A stretch of 64,000 nt of DNA, taken from positions 1 to 64,000 of the forward strand of contig DATKHY010000004.1 of assembly GCA_035544215.1 (NCBI GenBank). Reading direction: 5' to 3'. Each line of letters starts with the position of its first letter. Within the stretch, counting starts at the first letter, position 1. Positions 24,932 through 35,349 of the stretch are shown here, one piece after another. The stretch comes from Candidatus Binatia bacterium. GTDB taxonomy: Bacteria; Vulcanimicrobiota; Vulcanimicrobiia; Vulcanimicrobiales; Vulcanimicrobiaceae. The notes below the pieces were generated by a model, which saw only the letters and a program-made list of their open reading frames with translations, had not been told where the DNA came from and did not search any database. Made by a program: the position numbers and the translations under genes.

Positions 24932-25766
24932 CCCCTTTCTGGATGGCCAGGATGGTTTGCATGTTGCGCAGGTCGTCTTCGTCAGTTCCGGGCGTCTCCA
25001 AGATCGCCGTCTTGTCCCGCAGCTCGCGGTGAGCTAGGAGCGCCCGGAAGCCCTCGAAGCCGATGTTGCCTTCTCCGATATGCCAGTGCCGGTCGCGGCT
25101 TGCCCCGAGCGGCACTTGCGTGTCGTTGAAATGAAACATGACGATCCGGTCGACGCCGATCCGGCGCTCCGCCTCCTCGACGAAGCGGTCTACGCCGTCC
25201 GTTGAGTTGATCTCGTACCCCGAGGCCCACGCGTGCGCCGTGTCGATGCAGAATCCAAGTTGCGGGTGCGGCAGACTGCGCGACAGGGCGCCGAGCTCCT
25301 CGAGCGTTCCCCCCATCAGCCGACCCGCGCCGGCCGAGTTTTCGAGCACGAGGAACACGCCCGGCTCGATTCCGCTTAGCGCCGCCTCGAGCGTGCGGCA
25401 CGTCGCGTCGAACGCCTCGCCGCGATCGCGAGTGCCATATGAGCCGAGATGCGTGTTAACGAAGCGCATTCGGCCGGCGGCCGCGACGGCGAGGTCGTGC
25501 TCCAAGAGCCGCAGCGAGCCCTGCGCGATCTTCGGGTCGGCGCTCGCGAGGTTGATCAGATACGGCGTGTGGATCGCGCAGGTGTCGATGCCTGCCTCGC
25601 GCCGCAGTTGCGCGAACGCGTCCAACGCGGCGCGGTCGATCGCAGCCGGACGATAGCCGCGCGGATTGGTCGAGAACACTTGCATCGCGTTGCCGCCCAC
25701 CGCCTTCGCGTGCTCGACCGCCTTGACGTGGCCGCGCGCGACGTGCACGTGCAGGCCGATCTTCAT
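24924..25766 (-). CDS. nfo: Endonuclease IV (AP endonuclease)
   Basis: 280 residues. It cleaves DNA 5' to abasic sites in base-excision repair, using a trinuclear zinc site in a TIM barrel. Visible ligand-bearing segments: CAIHTPYLINL, RFVNTHLGSYGTRDRGEA, LENSAGAG, GFCIDTAHAWASGY and RIVMFHFNDTQVPLGASRDRHWHIGEGNIGF, ILETPG. Length is normal. Its ATG directly follows the scpB stop, so it is the last gene of a NUDIX-scpA-scpB-nfo operon. Confidence 0.92.
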   Translation of the reverse strand: MKIGLHVHVARGHVKAVEHAKAVGGNAMQVFSTNPRGYRPAAIDRAALDAFAQLRREAGIDTCAIHTPYLINLASADPKIAQGSLRLLEHDLAVAAAGRMRFVNTHLGSYGTRDRGEAFDATCRTLEAALSGIEPGVFLVLENSAGAGRLMGGTLEELGALSRSLPHPQLGFCIDTAHAWASGYEINSTDGVDRFVEEAERRIGVDRIVMFHFNDTQVPLGASRDRHWHIGEGNIGFEGFRALLAHRELRDKTAILETPGTDEDDLRNMQTILAIQKGVT

Positions 25767-26330
25767 TTACGAAACTTTGACGCTTTCGAGACTGAACTCG
25801 AGCGGCTGTCCGGGCTCCAACTCCAACGCCGGCAGATCGTCGAGCGAGCGCAGGCCGAACGATTCCAGGAAGAACGGCGTCGTCGCGTAGAGCATCGGTC
25901 GCCCGACGACGTCTTTGCGGCCGCCTTCTGCGATTAGCCCGCGGTCGAGCAGCGTGTTCACGACGCTGTCGGAGTTGACGCCGCGGATCGCCTCGATCTC
26001 GCTGCGCGTGACCGGCTGGAGATGGGCCACGATGGCGAGCGCCTCCAGCGCGGGTGTCGAGAGGCTGGTCTTCGGCGGCAGCAGGTACGCTTCGACGGCG
26101 TCACGCGCGAGCGGTGACGTGGCGAAGCGATAGCCGCCCGCGATCTCGCGCAAGACGATGCCGCGATCCGCGTAGTCCGCCTCGATGCGCTGCAACACGG
26201 CCGCGATCTCGTGCTCCTCGGCGCGCAGCAGCTTGGCGAGGTCCCGTATCGAGAGAGCCTCGCTCGCGACGAAGAGCAGCGCCTCGACCGGACGTTGCAG
26301 CCGGCGTACGGCCTCGTCGAGCTCGGTCAC
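25767..26330 (-). CDS. scpB: SMC-ScpAB condensin subunit ScpB
   Basis: 187 residues from GTG 26330, overlapping the scpA stop (GTGA). ScpB forms a dimer that, with ScpA, bridges the SMC ATPase heads and drives chromosome compaction and segregation. Family marks: RPVEALLFVASEALSIRDLAKLL (first winged helix) and TPALEALAIVAHLQPVTRSEIEAIRGVNSDSVVNTLLDRGLI (second), VVGRPMLYATT. Length is typical. Confidence 0.93.
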   Translation of the reverse strand: MTELDEAVRRLQRPVEALLFVASEALSIRDLAKLLRAEEHEIAAVLQRIEADYADRGIVLREIAGGYRFATSPLARDAVEAYLLPPKTSLSTPALEALAIVAHLQPVTRSEIEAIRGVNSDSVVNTLLDRGLIAEGGRKDVVGRPMLYATTPFFLESFGLRSLDDLPALELEPGQPLEFSLESVKVS

Positions 26331-27067
26331 GCGGGCTTTCCCCACAGCCGAATGTCGTCGAACGCCTCGGGCTGGTCGAAGCGGAGGCGGCGGCGGCGAA
26401 CGAGCTCCAGGATCGCGAGGAACGTGACGATCACGACATCGCGCGTCATGCCCAGCTCGTTGCACAGCTGCGAGAAGTACACCTCGCCGGCTTCCTTGAC
26501 GCGACGCATGATGTAGTCCATGGATGCCAGCAGCGAGATGCGCTCGCGCGCGATCGAACGCTTCTCCGGTCGCGCCTGGCTCAGCATCGCGATGAAGGCG
26601 CGCTTGAGCTTCTCGGGGTTGATGTCGTAGCGCTGCACGACTTCGCCCGCCGGATCGCCGGACTCACGATAGAAGAACGACCCCGCCGCTGCCTGACGCT
26701 CGCGCAGCTCCTCTCCGAACTCGCGATACTTCGAGTACGCGATCAGCCGCCGGCGCAGCCGCTCTTCAACCTCTTCCGGCGTCTCGCCGGGCTCCTCCGC
26801 AAACTCCTGCGGGATCGGCGGCAAGAGCGACTTCGACTTCAAGAAGACCAGGGTCGCGGCGATCACGAGATACTCCGCGGCGATCTCTACGTCGAGTGCC
26901 CGCATCGTGCGCACGTACGCGAGATATTGCTCGGCCACGCTGGCGAGGGGCACCGTCGCGATATCGAGCTGCTGCTCCTTGATGAGGCTCAGCAGCAGAT
27001 CCAGCGGACCGTCGAACGCGTCGAGCCGCACGCAAAAAGCGGCGTCGTTGACCGTTTCGCTCGACAA
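26327..27067 (-). CDS. scpA: SMC-ScpAB condensin subunit ScpA (kleisin)
   Basis: 246 residues from TTG 27067, two bases after the NUDIX stop. ScpA is the kleisin that links the two SMC heads. The N-terminal FDGPLDLLLSLIKEQQLDIATVPLA and middle YLVIAATLVFLKSKSLLP are diagnostic; the C-terminal winged helix (VTFLAILELVRRRRLRFDQ) contacts the SMC head. Normal length. Confidence 0.93.
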   Translation of the reverse strand: MSSETVNDAAFCVRLDAFDGPLDLLLSLIKEQQLDIATVPLASVAEQYLAYVRTMRALDVEIAAEYLVIAATLVFLKSKSLLPPIPQEFAEEPGETPEEVEERLRRRLIAYSKYREFGEELRERQAAAGSFFYRESGDPAGEVVQRYDINPEKLKRAFIAMLSQARPEKRSIARERISLLASMDYIMRRVKEAGEVYFSQLCNELGMTRDVVIVTFLAILELVRRRRLRFDQPEAFDDIRLWGKPA

Positions 27068-27068
27068 C

Positions 27069-27545
27069 TTAAGACGACAGCGAGGTTTGCATTGCGACCG
27101 CCGGCTCGCCCAGCGCCGCGGGGTTCTCCGCCAAGAATTCCAAAGCGAGATCGATCAGGCGCTTTTCGTTGACGTACTTGAGGCCCTTGCGAGCCTGCGC
27201 CACGTCGAACCAGCGCGCGTCGTCAACCTCGTGATCGTGGTTGGCCGGATCGCCTGAGAGATAGCGCATCAGGAAGAACGTAACCGACTTGCGGTGCTTG
27301 GCCTTCCCTACGTAGAACCAATACGCGATCTCGCTCAGCCGCGCGATGATCTCTCCCCAGCACCCCGTCTCCTCGTGGACCTCGCGAAGCGCCGCTTGCT
27401 CGGTCGATTCGCGATGTTCGACGTGACCCTTGGGGAGCGTCCAGATGCGCGGCGGTGCGCCGCGCCCGATCAGTAGCGCATCGTAGGTCGAATCACGGCG
27501 GCGCAGCAGCAATCCGCCCGCCGACACCTCGTACTTGATTCGCAT
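27069..27545 (-). CDS. NUDIX hydrolase
   Basis: 158 residues from ATG 27545 (GGAG 4 nt before); an upstream in-frame ATG lies before the -10 (27606-27601) and is not used. The NUDIX box reads GHVEHRESTEQAALREVHEETG, with the expected Glu residues. Short, with WFDVAQARKGL after the box, it resembles Ap4A-type pyrophosphatases that remove NDP-linked compounds; substrate unproven. First gene of the scpAB-nfo operon. Confidence 0.88.
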   Translation of the reverse strand: MRIKYEVSAGGLLLRRRDSTYDALLIGRGAPPRIWTLPKGHVEHRESTEQAALREVHEETGCWGEIIARLSEIAYWFYVGKAKHRKSVTFFLMRYLSGDPANHDHEVDDARWFDVAQARKGLKYVNEKRLIDLALEFLAENPAALGEPAVAMQTSLSS

Positions 27546-27600
27546 GGCGCTCCGTGTCTGGATGGGGAAGGGGGCCACTTGCGAGCCCCCTGTTATCTCC

Positions 27601-27606
27601 ATTATA
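27601..27606 (-). promoter_or_regulatory. -10 element of the NUDIX-scpAB-nfo operon
   Basis: Minus strand ACGTTATAATGG contains a perfect TATAAT about 55 bp upstream of the NUDIX ATG. A -35 is not clear. It supports the internal start at 27545. Confidence 0.5.
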
Positions 27607-27647
27607 ACGTCCCGCCCCAAGAAGCGGCTGCGGTCTAACGCGCCGTT

Positions 27648-28979
27648 TTATGCCAATTTTGCCTGCCCCTTGGCAGCCTGCAGGACTTCAAAGGCAGCGG
27701 TTGCCGCCATCCCGCGCAGCTCGGGAACCGCGGTCGCTTCGAAGCGCGAGCCGCGCACCGGGGGGCCGACGATCCACAACCCCTCGACCGGTGAACCCGA
27801 GGCGCCGAGCGCGGCCAGTTCCCAGGTCGTCCGGAGGCCGAGGCCGCGCGGCTCGGCTTCGACGATGCCGTCGGCCAGCATCCCGGCGATCAGCGGATCG
27901 CGCGCCATGGCGCGGACGCCCCCCACACCCGAGCAGTTGACGATCCAATCCGGCCGCAACGCGACCGTCGTGCCGTCATTGAGTGCGATGCGCGCGTCGC
28001 CGTCGCGCATCGAGGTTAGCCGGCCGGCGTAGGTGATCGCCCTGCCGGAGCGCGAGTAGGCGTGGCGCACCGCGTCCACCGGTTGCGGGGCGCGGTGGCG
28101 CCGGCGCTCCCAGTGCGTTCGCAGATGGCGCTCGAAACGGCTTCGCTCGACGGGCGCCAACCGCCGCCACAGCGATTCGGATTCCGGCCGCACGGCATCG
28201 ATCACACTGCGCCAGTCGAATCCGCGCGCCTGCGCATCGGCGACGTGCCTGCGCAGAGTGCGCAGCAGCGCCCGCGCGTCGCGCGCGTCGAGTGCGGGAA
28301 TGACATCGTAGGGCGCGTCGTCCGCGTGGACGGCGGGGTAGCGCCCGTGGCGTGAGACGATGTGCGCGGTGCCGCGATGGCCGCTCGCACCGAGCGCGAC
28401 GAGCACGTCGAGCGCGGTCAGGCCCGAACCGATGAGGAGCACGTGACCGCCGACCTTGCGATAATCGTTGCGCCACGGATCGCCGATGTAGCCCGGATGC
28501 TGCGTAACGCCCGGCGGGAGGAAGTGGTCCGCCGGCAGTGCGTTTCCGGTAGCCAGCACGACGGCGCGCGCCTCGATTCGCGTGCCGAGTGCGGACTCGA
28601 CGACAAAGCCGCCCTTGGCGGCGCGCACCGCGCGCACGCGTCCGTTGACGAGTCTGAAATGTGGACGCTCGAGCGCGCGGGCAGCGACCTCGGCGACGTA
28701 GTCGCCGTAGCGCCTGCGGGAAACGAAGGACGCTGGGTCCGCACCCGGCCCGAGCCAGCGCACGAAGTGGTCGGGATCGTCGGGGAAGAGGCTCATCGCC
28801 GCAGCGCGAGTGTTCAACAAATGTTCGGTGTGCCGAGTGCCGTACGCGGCGCCGCGCCCGAGCTCGCCGGGCTCGAAGATCCGCACGGAAAAACCGTCGG
28901 CCGCGTGGCGCGCGAGCTGCGCCGCGACGGCGCAGCCGCTAAAGCCTCCGCCGATAATTGCAACGTCGAGGTCGATCAC
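27648..28979 (-). CDS. FAD/NAD(P)-binding oxidoreductase
   Basis: 443 residues. N-terminal dinucleotide fold DVAIIGGGFSGCAVAAQLA and a second GHVLLIGSGLTALDVLVALGASGH place it in the HydR/FAD-NAD(P)-binding family (NAD_binding_9). LNTRAAAMSLFPDDPDHFVRWL is typical of that family. Its ATG overlaps the stop of cysteine dioxygenase (ATGA). In actinobacteria such proteins are also next to cysteine dioxygenase, so a role in sulfur amino-acid oxidation is likely but unproven. Confidence 0.85.
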   Translation of the reverse strand: MIDLDVAIIGGGFSGCAVAAQLARHAADGFSVRIFEPGELGRGAAYGTRHTEHLLNTRAAAMSLFPDDPDHFVRWLGPGADPASFVSRRRYGDYVAEVAARALERPHFRLVNGRVRAVRAAKGGFVVESALGTRIEARAVVLATGNALPADHFLPPGVTQHPGYIGDPWRNDYRKVGGHVLLIGSGLTALDVLVALGASGHRGTAHIVSRHGRYPAVHADDAPYDVIPALDARDARALLRTLRRHVADAQARGFDWRSVIDAVRPESESLWRRLAPVERSRFERHLRTHWERRRHRAPQPVDAVRHAYSRSGRAITYAGRLTSMRDGDARIALNDGTTVALRPDWIVNCSGVGGVRAMARDPLIAGMLADGIVEAEPRGLGLRTTWELAALGASGSPVEGLWIVGPPVRGSRFEATAVPELRGMAATAAFEVLQAAKGQAKLA

Positions 28980-29527
28980 CGCCGCCGCGCCGCCGCATAG
29001 GGCGAGATGACGTCGTCGTACGTGCCGAACGCGGTTTCGCAGCGGCGCGCGAGCTCGTCGTAGATCAGATACTCTCGCAGCGGCGCGGAGTAGACATGCA
29101 GCGAGACCGCGGGAGCGTCGAGAGCGGCGACGCGATGCAGATCGAAGCGCCCGGCGCGCGTGTCCAGCCCGCCGGCGCCGAGGATGCGCGACGACTGCGC
29201 TTGCACGCAGGCATAGCCCCGCACGTCCCCTGGATCGAGCCGCGCATAATCGTCAACCTGGAGGCGCCCCGACAAGACCAGCGTCCAGCAGTCCTGATCG
29301 CCATGATCGTGGATCTCGGAGGCTACGCCCGGAGCCCAGTTCAGCAGGAGAACCTCGAAGCCGTCGTCGCGATACGCGCAGGTACGCGTGTAGGCGCCCC
29401 GTCGCGAGATCAGCCGCAGGCCGCCGCTCCATCGGGCGCCTGACTCTTGGAGGAGCCGCTCGATGTCGAGCCGGCTTCTCCCGGAAGGGGGCACGCCCCG
29501 CAAATCGTCGACGAGCTGACGAAGCAC
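28976..29527 (-). CDS. Cysteine dioxygenase type I
   Basis: 183 residues from GTG 29527; GGAGG lies 7 nt upstream. It oxidises L-cysteine with O2 to cysteine sulfinate. Iron ligands His73 and His75 (EIHDHGDQDCW) and His131 (DLHRV) are present; Cys80 occupies the position of the Cys that cross-links to Tyr in mammalian enzymes; SLHVYS follows. Lies just downstream of gcvPB with 71 bp between. It forms an operon with the FAD enzyme. Confidence 0.92.
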   Translation of the reverse strand: MLRQLVDDLRGVPPSGRSRLDIERLLQESGARWSGGLRLISRRGAYTRTCAYRDDGFEVLLLNWAPGVASEIHDHGDQDCWTLVLSGRLQVDDYARLDPGDVRGYACVQAQSSRILGAGGLDTRAGRFDLHRVAALDAPAVSLHVYSAPLREYLIYDELARRCETAFGTYDDVISPYAAARRR

Positions 29528-29598
29528 GTGAACACCTCCAGAAAAAGGTAAAGGTTGACTCAGGTCATCTTTTTCTCGGGGCTGAACCAGGCTCCTTT

Positions 29599-31071
29599 TT
29601 ACCCAGGTGGTCTCCAGCGCAAGTTGGGTTGGCGCGCGGCGCGCGTCTCGTCGACCCGGCCGACCACCGTGTTGACGGGCGCCGCGAACAGCTCCTCGGG
29701 GTCGCGCTTTGCGGTCTCGACGATCTCGCGCAGCGTCTCGACGAACGCGTCGAGCGTCTCTTTCGATTCGGTCTCAGTCGGCTCGATCATCAAGCATTCC
29801 GGAACGATCAGCGGAAAGTAGATGGTCGGTGCCATGTAACCGTGATCGAGGAGTGCCTTGGCGAGATCGAGCGCGCGGACGCCGTGCTCGCGCTTGAGCG
29901 TTTGCGAGGACGCGACGAATTCGTGCCGGCACGGTTCGGCATACGGCGTCTCGAGAAATTCGGCGATCTTCACGCGCAGGTAGTTCGCGTTGAGAACGGC
30001 GAGCTGCGACACGCGCTTGAGCCCTTCCGCGCCGTTGGCATACAGGTACGCGAGCGCCCGCACCGCATGAGCGAAGTTCGACCAGAACGAGCGCATCGGG
30101 CCGATCGACTTCGGACGGTCGAAATCGAGCCGAAACGTCGAGCCGTCGCTCGTGACGACGGGCGTCGGGAGATACTCCGTGAGATGCCCGGCGACTCCGA
30201 GCGGCCCGTGACCGGCGCCGCCGCCTCCGTGCGGAATGGTGAACGTCTTGTGCGTGTTGAGATGCATGAGATCGAAACCCATGTCTCCAGGCCGAGTGTA
30301 CCCCATGATCGCGTTGGCGTTCGCGCCGTCGTAATACATCAGCCCGCCGGCCGCGTGGACGGCCGCCGCGATCTCGGCGATCGATTCTTCGAAGAGGCCG
30401 AGCGTGTTCGGATTGGTCATCATGCAGACGGCCGTGTCGGGTCCGAGCACCTTGCGGATCTCCTCCACGGCGACGCGCCCGCGCGGATCGCTCGGCAGCG
30501 AGATCACCTTGAACCCGCACATCGCGGCCGACGCCGGATTCGTGCCGTGCGCTGTATCCGGCACGATCACCTTGTCGCGTTGGATCTGGCCGCGTTCCTT
30601 GAAGTATTTCTTGGCGATCAAAAGTGCGCCGAGCTCCGCGTGCGCGCCGGCTGCGGGGTTGAGCGAAAACGCCGCCATCCCAAACAGCGAACTCAGCGAG
30701 CGCTCTAGCTCGTACATCACAGCGAGCGCGCCCTGCGCGAGCTCGTCGGGCGCGTACGGGTGCAGTTGCGCGAACTCCGGGCGCGCCGCGATCGCGTCGT
30801 TGACGCGCGGATTGTACTTCATCGTGCAGGAGCCGAGCGGATAGAATCCGAGATCGATGCCGAACGTGCGCTGCGAGAGCTGCGTGTAGTGGCGCACTAC
30901 GTCGAGCTCGCTGTTGTCGGGCAGCGGCAGCTCGTCGCGCAGCACGGACTTGGGCAGGAAGGCATCGAGCGGCTTACCATCCTCGAAATATCTGTTGGCG
31001 CGCCCGGGCTGGCCCAGGTCGAAGATCAGCGGGATGCCCGCCGCGCGCGCGTCAGACGACGACGTGGGCAT
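29599..31071 (-). CDS. gcvPB: Glycine dehydrogenase (decarboxylating) subunit 2
   Basis: 490 residues from ATG 31071, where AAGGAGG gives a strong ribosome-binding site within the gcvPA end. P-protein C-terminal half: with gcvPA it decarboxylates glycine by PLP and passes the aminomethyl group to GcvH. The PLP lysine is in LNTHKTFTIPHGGGGAG; PAAGAHAELGALL and FYPLGSCTMKYNPR are family marks. Last of the gcvT-H-PA-PB operon. Confidence 0.95.
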   Translation of the reverse strand: MPTSSSDARAAGIPLIFDLGQPGRANRYFEDGKPLDAFLPKSVLRDELPLPDNSELDVVRHYTQLSQRTFGIDLGFYPLGSCTMKYNPRVNDAIAARPEFAQLHPYAPDELAQGALAVMYELERSLSSLFGMAAFSLNPAAGAHAELGALLIAKKYFKERGQIQRDKVIVPDTAHGTNPASAAMCGFKVISLPSDPRGRVAVEEIRKVLGPDTAVCMMTNPNTLGLFEESIAEIAAAVHAAGGLMYYDGANANAIMGYTRPGDMGFDLMHLNTHKTFTIPHGGGGAGHGPLGVAGHLTEYLPTPVVTSDGSTFRLDFDRPKSIGPMRSFWSNFAHAVRALAYLYANGAEGLKRVSQLAVLNANYLRVKIAEFLETPYAEPCRHEFVASSQTLKREHGVRALDLAKALLDHGYMAPTIYFPLIVPECLMIEPTETESKETLDAFVETLREIVETAKRDPEELFAAPVNTVVGRVDETRAARQPNLRWRPPG

Positions 31072-32410
31072 GCAGCACCTCCTTGAGCGCGCCCGCAAGC
31101 GCGTCGATGTCGCCGCTCGTCGTGAGCTCGGTCGCCGTCATGAGGATGCACGTCGCGAGCTCCGGATAGAAGCGTCCGAGATCGATGCCGCCGAGAATGC
31201 CGCGGTCTTGTAGCTCGGCCAACACGCCGGCCGCCGGGCGTCCCACGTCGGCAACGAACTCGTTGAAGAACGGCGCATCGTAGGTCAGGCGAACGCCGGG
31301 AACGTTCGCGACGGCGCTGGCGAGTTCGCGTGAGCGCGCGAGGTTGAGCGAGGCGGCGTCTCGCAGTCCGGTTTCGCCCATGAGGGCGAGGTAGATTGTC
31401 GCGATCAGCGCACAGTGCGCCTGATTCGTGCAGATGTTCGACGTCGCGCGCTCGCGGCGAATGTGCTGTTCGCGCGCCTGAAGCGTCAATACGTACGCGG
31501 TGCGCCCTTCGCTATCGACCGTCTTCCCGACCAGGCGTCCGGGAATGCGTCGCATGTGTTCCTTCGTCGACGCGATGAAGCCGGCGTACGGTCCGCCGTA
31601 GGCCATCGGCACGCCGAAGCTCTGCGCCTCGCCGGCGACGATCTGGGCGCCCCACTCCCGGGGCGGCGCGAGCGCCGCGAGCGAGAGCGCTTCGGCGACG
31701 ACGGCGATCGGCACGGCGCCGCTACGCGCGACGGCCGCCGCGGCATCGGGCGACAACGCGTCGACGCAGCCGAAGAAGTTCGGCGACTGCACGGCGACGG
31801 CGGCGTATGGCGTGAGTTCTGTCTTCGCCAGCCAGTCGAGGTCGGTCGTACCCGAGGCCGTAAGCGGAATCTCCTCGATCGCGACGTCGAGGCCGTCACA
31901 ATAGGTCTTGAGGACCGCGCGGTAGTTGGGATGGATCGCTCGCGAGACAAGCACCTTGCGGCGCTGCGTCGCGCCGAGCGCCATGATCGCCGCCTCCGCC
32001 AGCGCAGTGGCGCCGTCGTACACCGACGCGTTGGCGATTTCCATTCCGGTGAGCAGGCAGATGTACGTCTGCCACTCGTAGATCGCTTGCAGATACCCCT
32101 GCGAGACCTCGGCCTGGTACGGCGTGTAGGCGGTCAGGAACTCGCCGCGCATCGCGAGCGCAGCGATCGCCGGCGGCGCGTAGTGCCGATAGGCGCCGCC
32201 TCCTAAGAACGAGCGATATTCGAGCGCCCTGTTGCGCTGCGCGAGAAGCTCGAAGCGGCGCGCGATCAGGTATTCCGGCAGCGCTGGAACGACCTCGAGC
32301 TTCTCCTTTAGCGCGATCGCTTCGGGCACGCGCAGGAGGTCGTCGAGCGATGCCACGCCGATCGCCTCCAGCATGCTCTTGACGTCGCTTTCGGTGTGCG
32401 GTGCGTACAC
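31052..32410 (-). CDS. gcvPA: Glycine dehydrogenase (decarboxylating) subunit 1
   Basis: 452 residues from GTG 32410, three bases after the gcvH stop. N-terminal half of the split P-protein: YAPHTESDVKSMLEAIG, then FLGGGAYRHYAPP, FLTAYTPYQAEVSQGYLQAIYEWQ, and YDGATALAEAAIMA. Overlaps the gcvPB start by 20 bp. Confidence 0.95.
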   Translation of the reverse strand: MYAPHTESDVKSMLEAIGVASLDDLLRVPEAIALKEKLEVVPALPEYLIARRFELLAQRNRALEYRSFLGGGAYRHYAPPAIAALAMRGEFLTAYTPYQAEVSQGYLQAIYEWQTYICLLTGMEIANASVYDGATALAEAAIMALGATQRRKVLVSRAIHPNYRAVLKTYCDGLDVAIEEIPLTASGTTDLDWLAKTELTPYAAVAVQSPNFFGCVDALSPDAAAAVARSGAVPIAVVAEALSLAALAPPREWGAQIVAGEAQSFGVPMAYGGPYAGFIASTKEHMRRIPGRLVGKTVDSEGRTAYVLTLQAREQHIRRERATSNICTNQAHCALIATIYLALMGETGLRDAASLNLARSRELASAVANVPGVRLTYDAPFFNEFVADVGRPAAGVLAELQDRGILGGIDLGRFYPELATCILMTATELTTSGDIDALAGALKEVLHAHVVV

Positions 32411-32413
32411 GGG

Positions 32414-32794
32414 TTACTCCGCGGCGATCTTGTCGTATTCCGCCGGCGACAGCAGCGTCTTGGTCTCGTTCGGGTCGGCGACGCGAATCTTGAGCAGCCA
32501 TCCGCCCCCGTACGGCTCGCGATTGACGGCGGCAGGGTCGTTCTCGAGCGTTTCGTTGATCGCTACGACTTCGCCGGAGAGCGGCGTGAACAGATCCGAC
32601 ACGGCCTTGACCGACTCAATCACGCCGACCGGAGAGAACTGCCTGATCGTTGTGCCCACCTTCGGCAACTCGACGTAGACGATGTCGCCCAGCGCGTTCT
32701 GCGCATAGTCGGTGACGCCGATCGTCGCCGAGTCGCCGTCGAGTTCGACCCATTCGTGCTCCTTGCTGTACAGCAGATCTTCCGGCTGCGCCAC
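32414..32794 (-). CDS. gcvH: Glycine cleavage system H protein
   Basis: 126 residues from GTG 32794 (GGGAG 6 nt before); the frame is open upstream inside gcvT in another reading. H carries the lipoyl group that shuttles the aminomethyl unit between P, T and L. Lipoylated Lys63 in ESVKAVSDLFTPLSG; YSKEHEWVELDG and GGGWLLKIRV are standard. Needs octanoyl/lipoyl transferase encoded elsewhere. Confidence 0.95.
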   Translation of the reverse strand: MAQPEDLLYSKEHEWVELDGDSATIGVTDYAQNALGDIVYVELPKVGTTIRQFSPVGVIESVKAVSDLFTPLSGEVVAINETLENDPAAVNREPYGGGWLLKIRVADPNETKTLLSPAEYDKIAAE

Positions 32795-32811
32795 TACGTA
32801 CTCCCTTTTCG

Positions 32812-33893
<1,082 letters not shown>

Positions 33894-33897
<4 letters not shown>

Positions 33898-34346
33898 CCT
33901 TCTACAGGCTCAGGACGACGCTTGGGTTTCTCTTCCGGATAGGTGTTGAGGAAGTTGAGCGTCGCGTGCGCTACGATCTTGTCGCCGCTGCGCACGTAGA
34001 CCTCGCCGTAGCAGATGCGCCGGCCGGCGCGCAGTACGCGCGCCTCCGCGACGAGGTCGTGGGGCGGCCCGGCTGGGGCCAGGAAGTTGCATTGCAGCGC
34101 GACGGTCGTGGTGTCTTGCTCGCGACCATAGATCGAGGCGAGCGCCACGTAGAACACCGTATCGCAGAGGCTCACGATGGCGCCGCCGTGGACGGCCCCG
34201 GTCCCATTCGTGACCTCGGTGCGATAGGGCATGCGCATCACCGCCCGGCCCCGCTCGACCTCCTCGAGCTTCAGGTCGAGCAAGGCAACGAAGTTGCTCT
34301 TCTCCTTCTCCCAGGCGTGCGGGGCGCGCGAAAAGTCGATGGCCAT
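33894..34346 (-). CDS. PaaI-type hotdog thioesterase
   Basis: 150 residues from ATG 34346; the open frame upstream is speE in another phase. Hotdog fold: RMPYRTEVTNGTGAVHGGAIVSLCDTVFYVA holds the HGG helix typical of PaaI thioesterases, which hydrolyse acyl-CoA thioesters. Its C-terminus KPKRRPEPVEG is encoded by a REP-like element (CCTTCTACAGGCTCAGG) rather than by the thioesterase fold. Located between speE and gcvT on the same strand. Confidence 0.88.
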
Positions 34347-34369
34347 AGTAAGCGGAGCTTTCCGGGCGC

Positions 34370-35257
34370 TTAAAACGTATCCCCGCCTGCGGCAAGCATC
34401 CGTCGCAGATAGAGCGGGAGTGCGAACAGCCGCCGGTGCGTCACGGAGTCGTAAAAGAAGTTGTCGCCGCGCAGGCGCGCGCAGTAGGCGTCGATCTCGC
34501 GCGCGCTCAACTCGGAGAGATCGACGCGATCGCTGCATGCGAGGAAGGCCCACTGCGTGTCGAACGCCGGCACGTGCGTCATGAAGGAAGCGACGTGCGC
34601 GTAGTGGCGGCGGAGCGTGCGAGCCATCTTGCAATGCAGGCCGGCGTTGTGCACCGCGGCGGTGCTCGCCTGGAGCACGTAGACGCCGCCTTCGAGCAGG
34701 CGTGACTTAATCAGCGCAAACACGTCGTCGTTGAAGAGCGGGTTGCTGGGCGAGTCCTCCAGCGGCTCGGTGAGATCGGAAACGATCGTACCGTAGCGGC
34801 CGTCGTTCGAGCGCATGAAGTGCAGCGCGTCGCCGACGATCACGCGCGCGCGCGCATCGTCGAACGCGCCGGCAGACCATTCGTTGAGGTACTTCTTTGA
34901 GAGTTCAATCACCGTCGTGTCGATGTCGACCATCGTGCATTGCGTTACATCGGGGCACCGCAGCACCTCGCGGAGTGTCGCGCCCTCTCCGCCGCCGAGG
35001 ATCAGCACCTCACCGCGATCGGCGGCCCCGGCGAGCGCCGGGTGAACCAGCGTCTCGTGATAGATCCGTTCGTCCGCCTGCGAGCTCTGCGTGTCCCCGT
35101 CGATCACGAGCATCTTGCCGAACACCGGCGAGCGCACGACGGCGATCTGTTGGAATTCGGAACGTCCCGAGAACAGCACCTCGTCGAGCGCGTGATGGTG
35201 CTGCTCGGTCGGCGCAAACTCCTCGACGTACCATTGCCAACGCTGCGTCTTCGGCAT
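34370..35257 (-). CDS. speE: Polyamine aminopropyltransferase (spermidine synthase)
   Basis: 295 residues. It transfers an aminopropyl group from decarboxylated SAM to putrescine (or longer amines). Family marks: SRSEFQQIAVVRSPVFGKMLVIDGDTQSSQADERIYHETLVHPAL, LGGGEGATLREVL (SAM pocket), DIDTTVIELSKKYL, and DLTEPLEDSP (catalytic Asp). Lies downstream of speD and a lipoprotein. The substrate specificity cannot be judged from the sequence alone. Confidence 0.92.
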   Translation of the reverse strand: MPKTQRWQWYVEEFAPTEQHHHALDEVLFSGRSEFQQIAVVRSPVFGKMLVIDGDTQSSQADERIYHETLVHPALAGAADRGEVLILGGGEGATLREVLRCPDVTQCTMVDIDTTVIELSKKYLNEWSAGAFDDARARVIVGDALHFMRSNDGRYGTIVSDLTEPLEDSPSNPLFNDDVFALIKSRLLEGGVYVLQASTAAVHNAGLHCKMARTLRRHYAHVASFMTHVPAFDTQWAFLACSDRVDLSELSAREIDAYCARLRGDNFFYDSVTHRRLFALPLYLRRMLAAGGDTF

Positions 35258-35297
35258 GTGCGGCCTAGATTGGCGCCGCGAACGAAGAACCCCGCCG

Positions 35298-35337
35298 TCC
35301 TTCGACTGCGCCGCTGCGCGGCGCGCTCAGGATGACA
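35298..35337. repeat. REP-like palindromic element
   Basis: CCTTCGACTGCGCCGCTGCGCGGCGC followed by GCTCAGGATGACA: a palindromic core between conserved flanks. A second copy is at 48441-48472 in the other orientation, and a shortened one overlaps the end of the thioesterase gene (33896-33915). Confidence 0.6.
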
Positions 35338-35349
35338 GCGCGCGAGGAA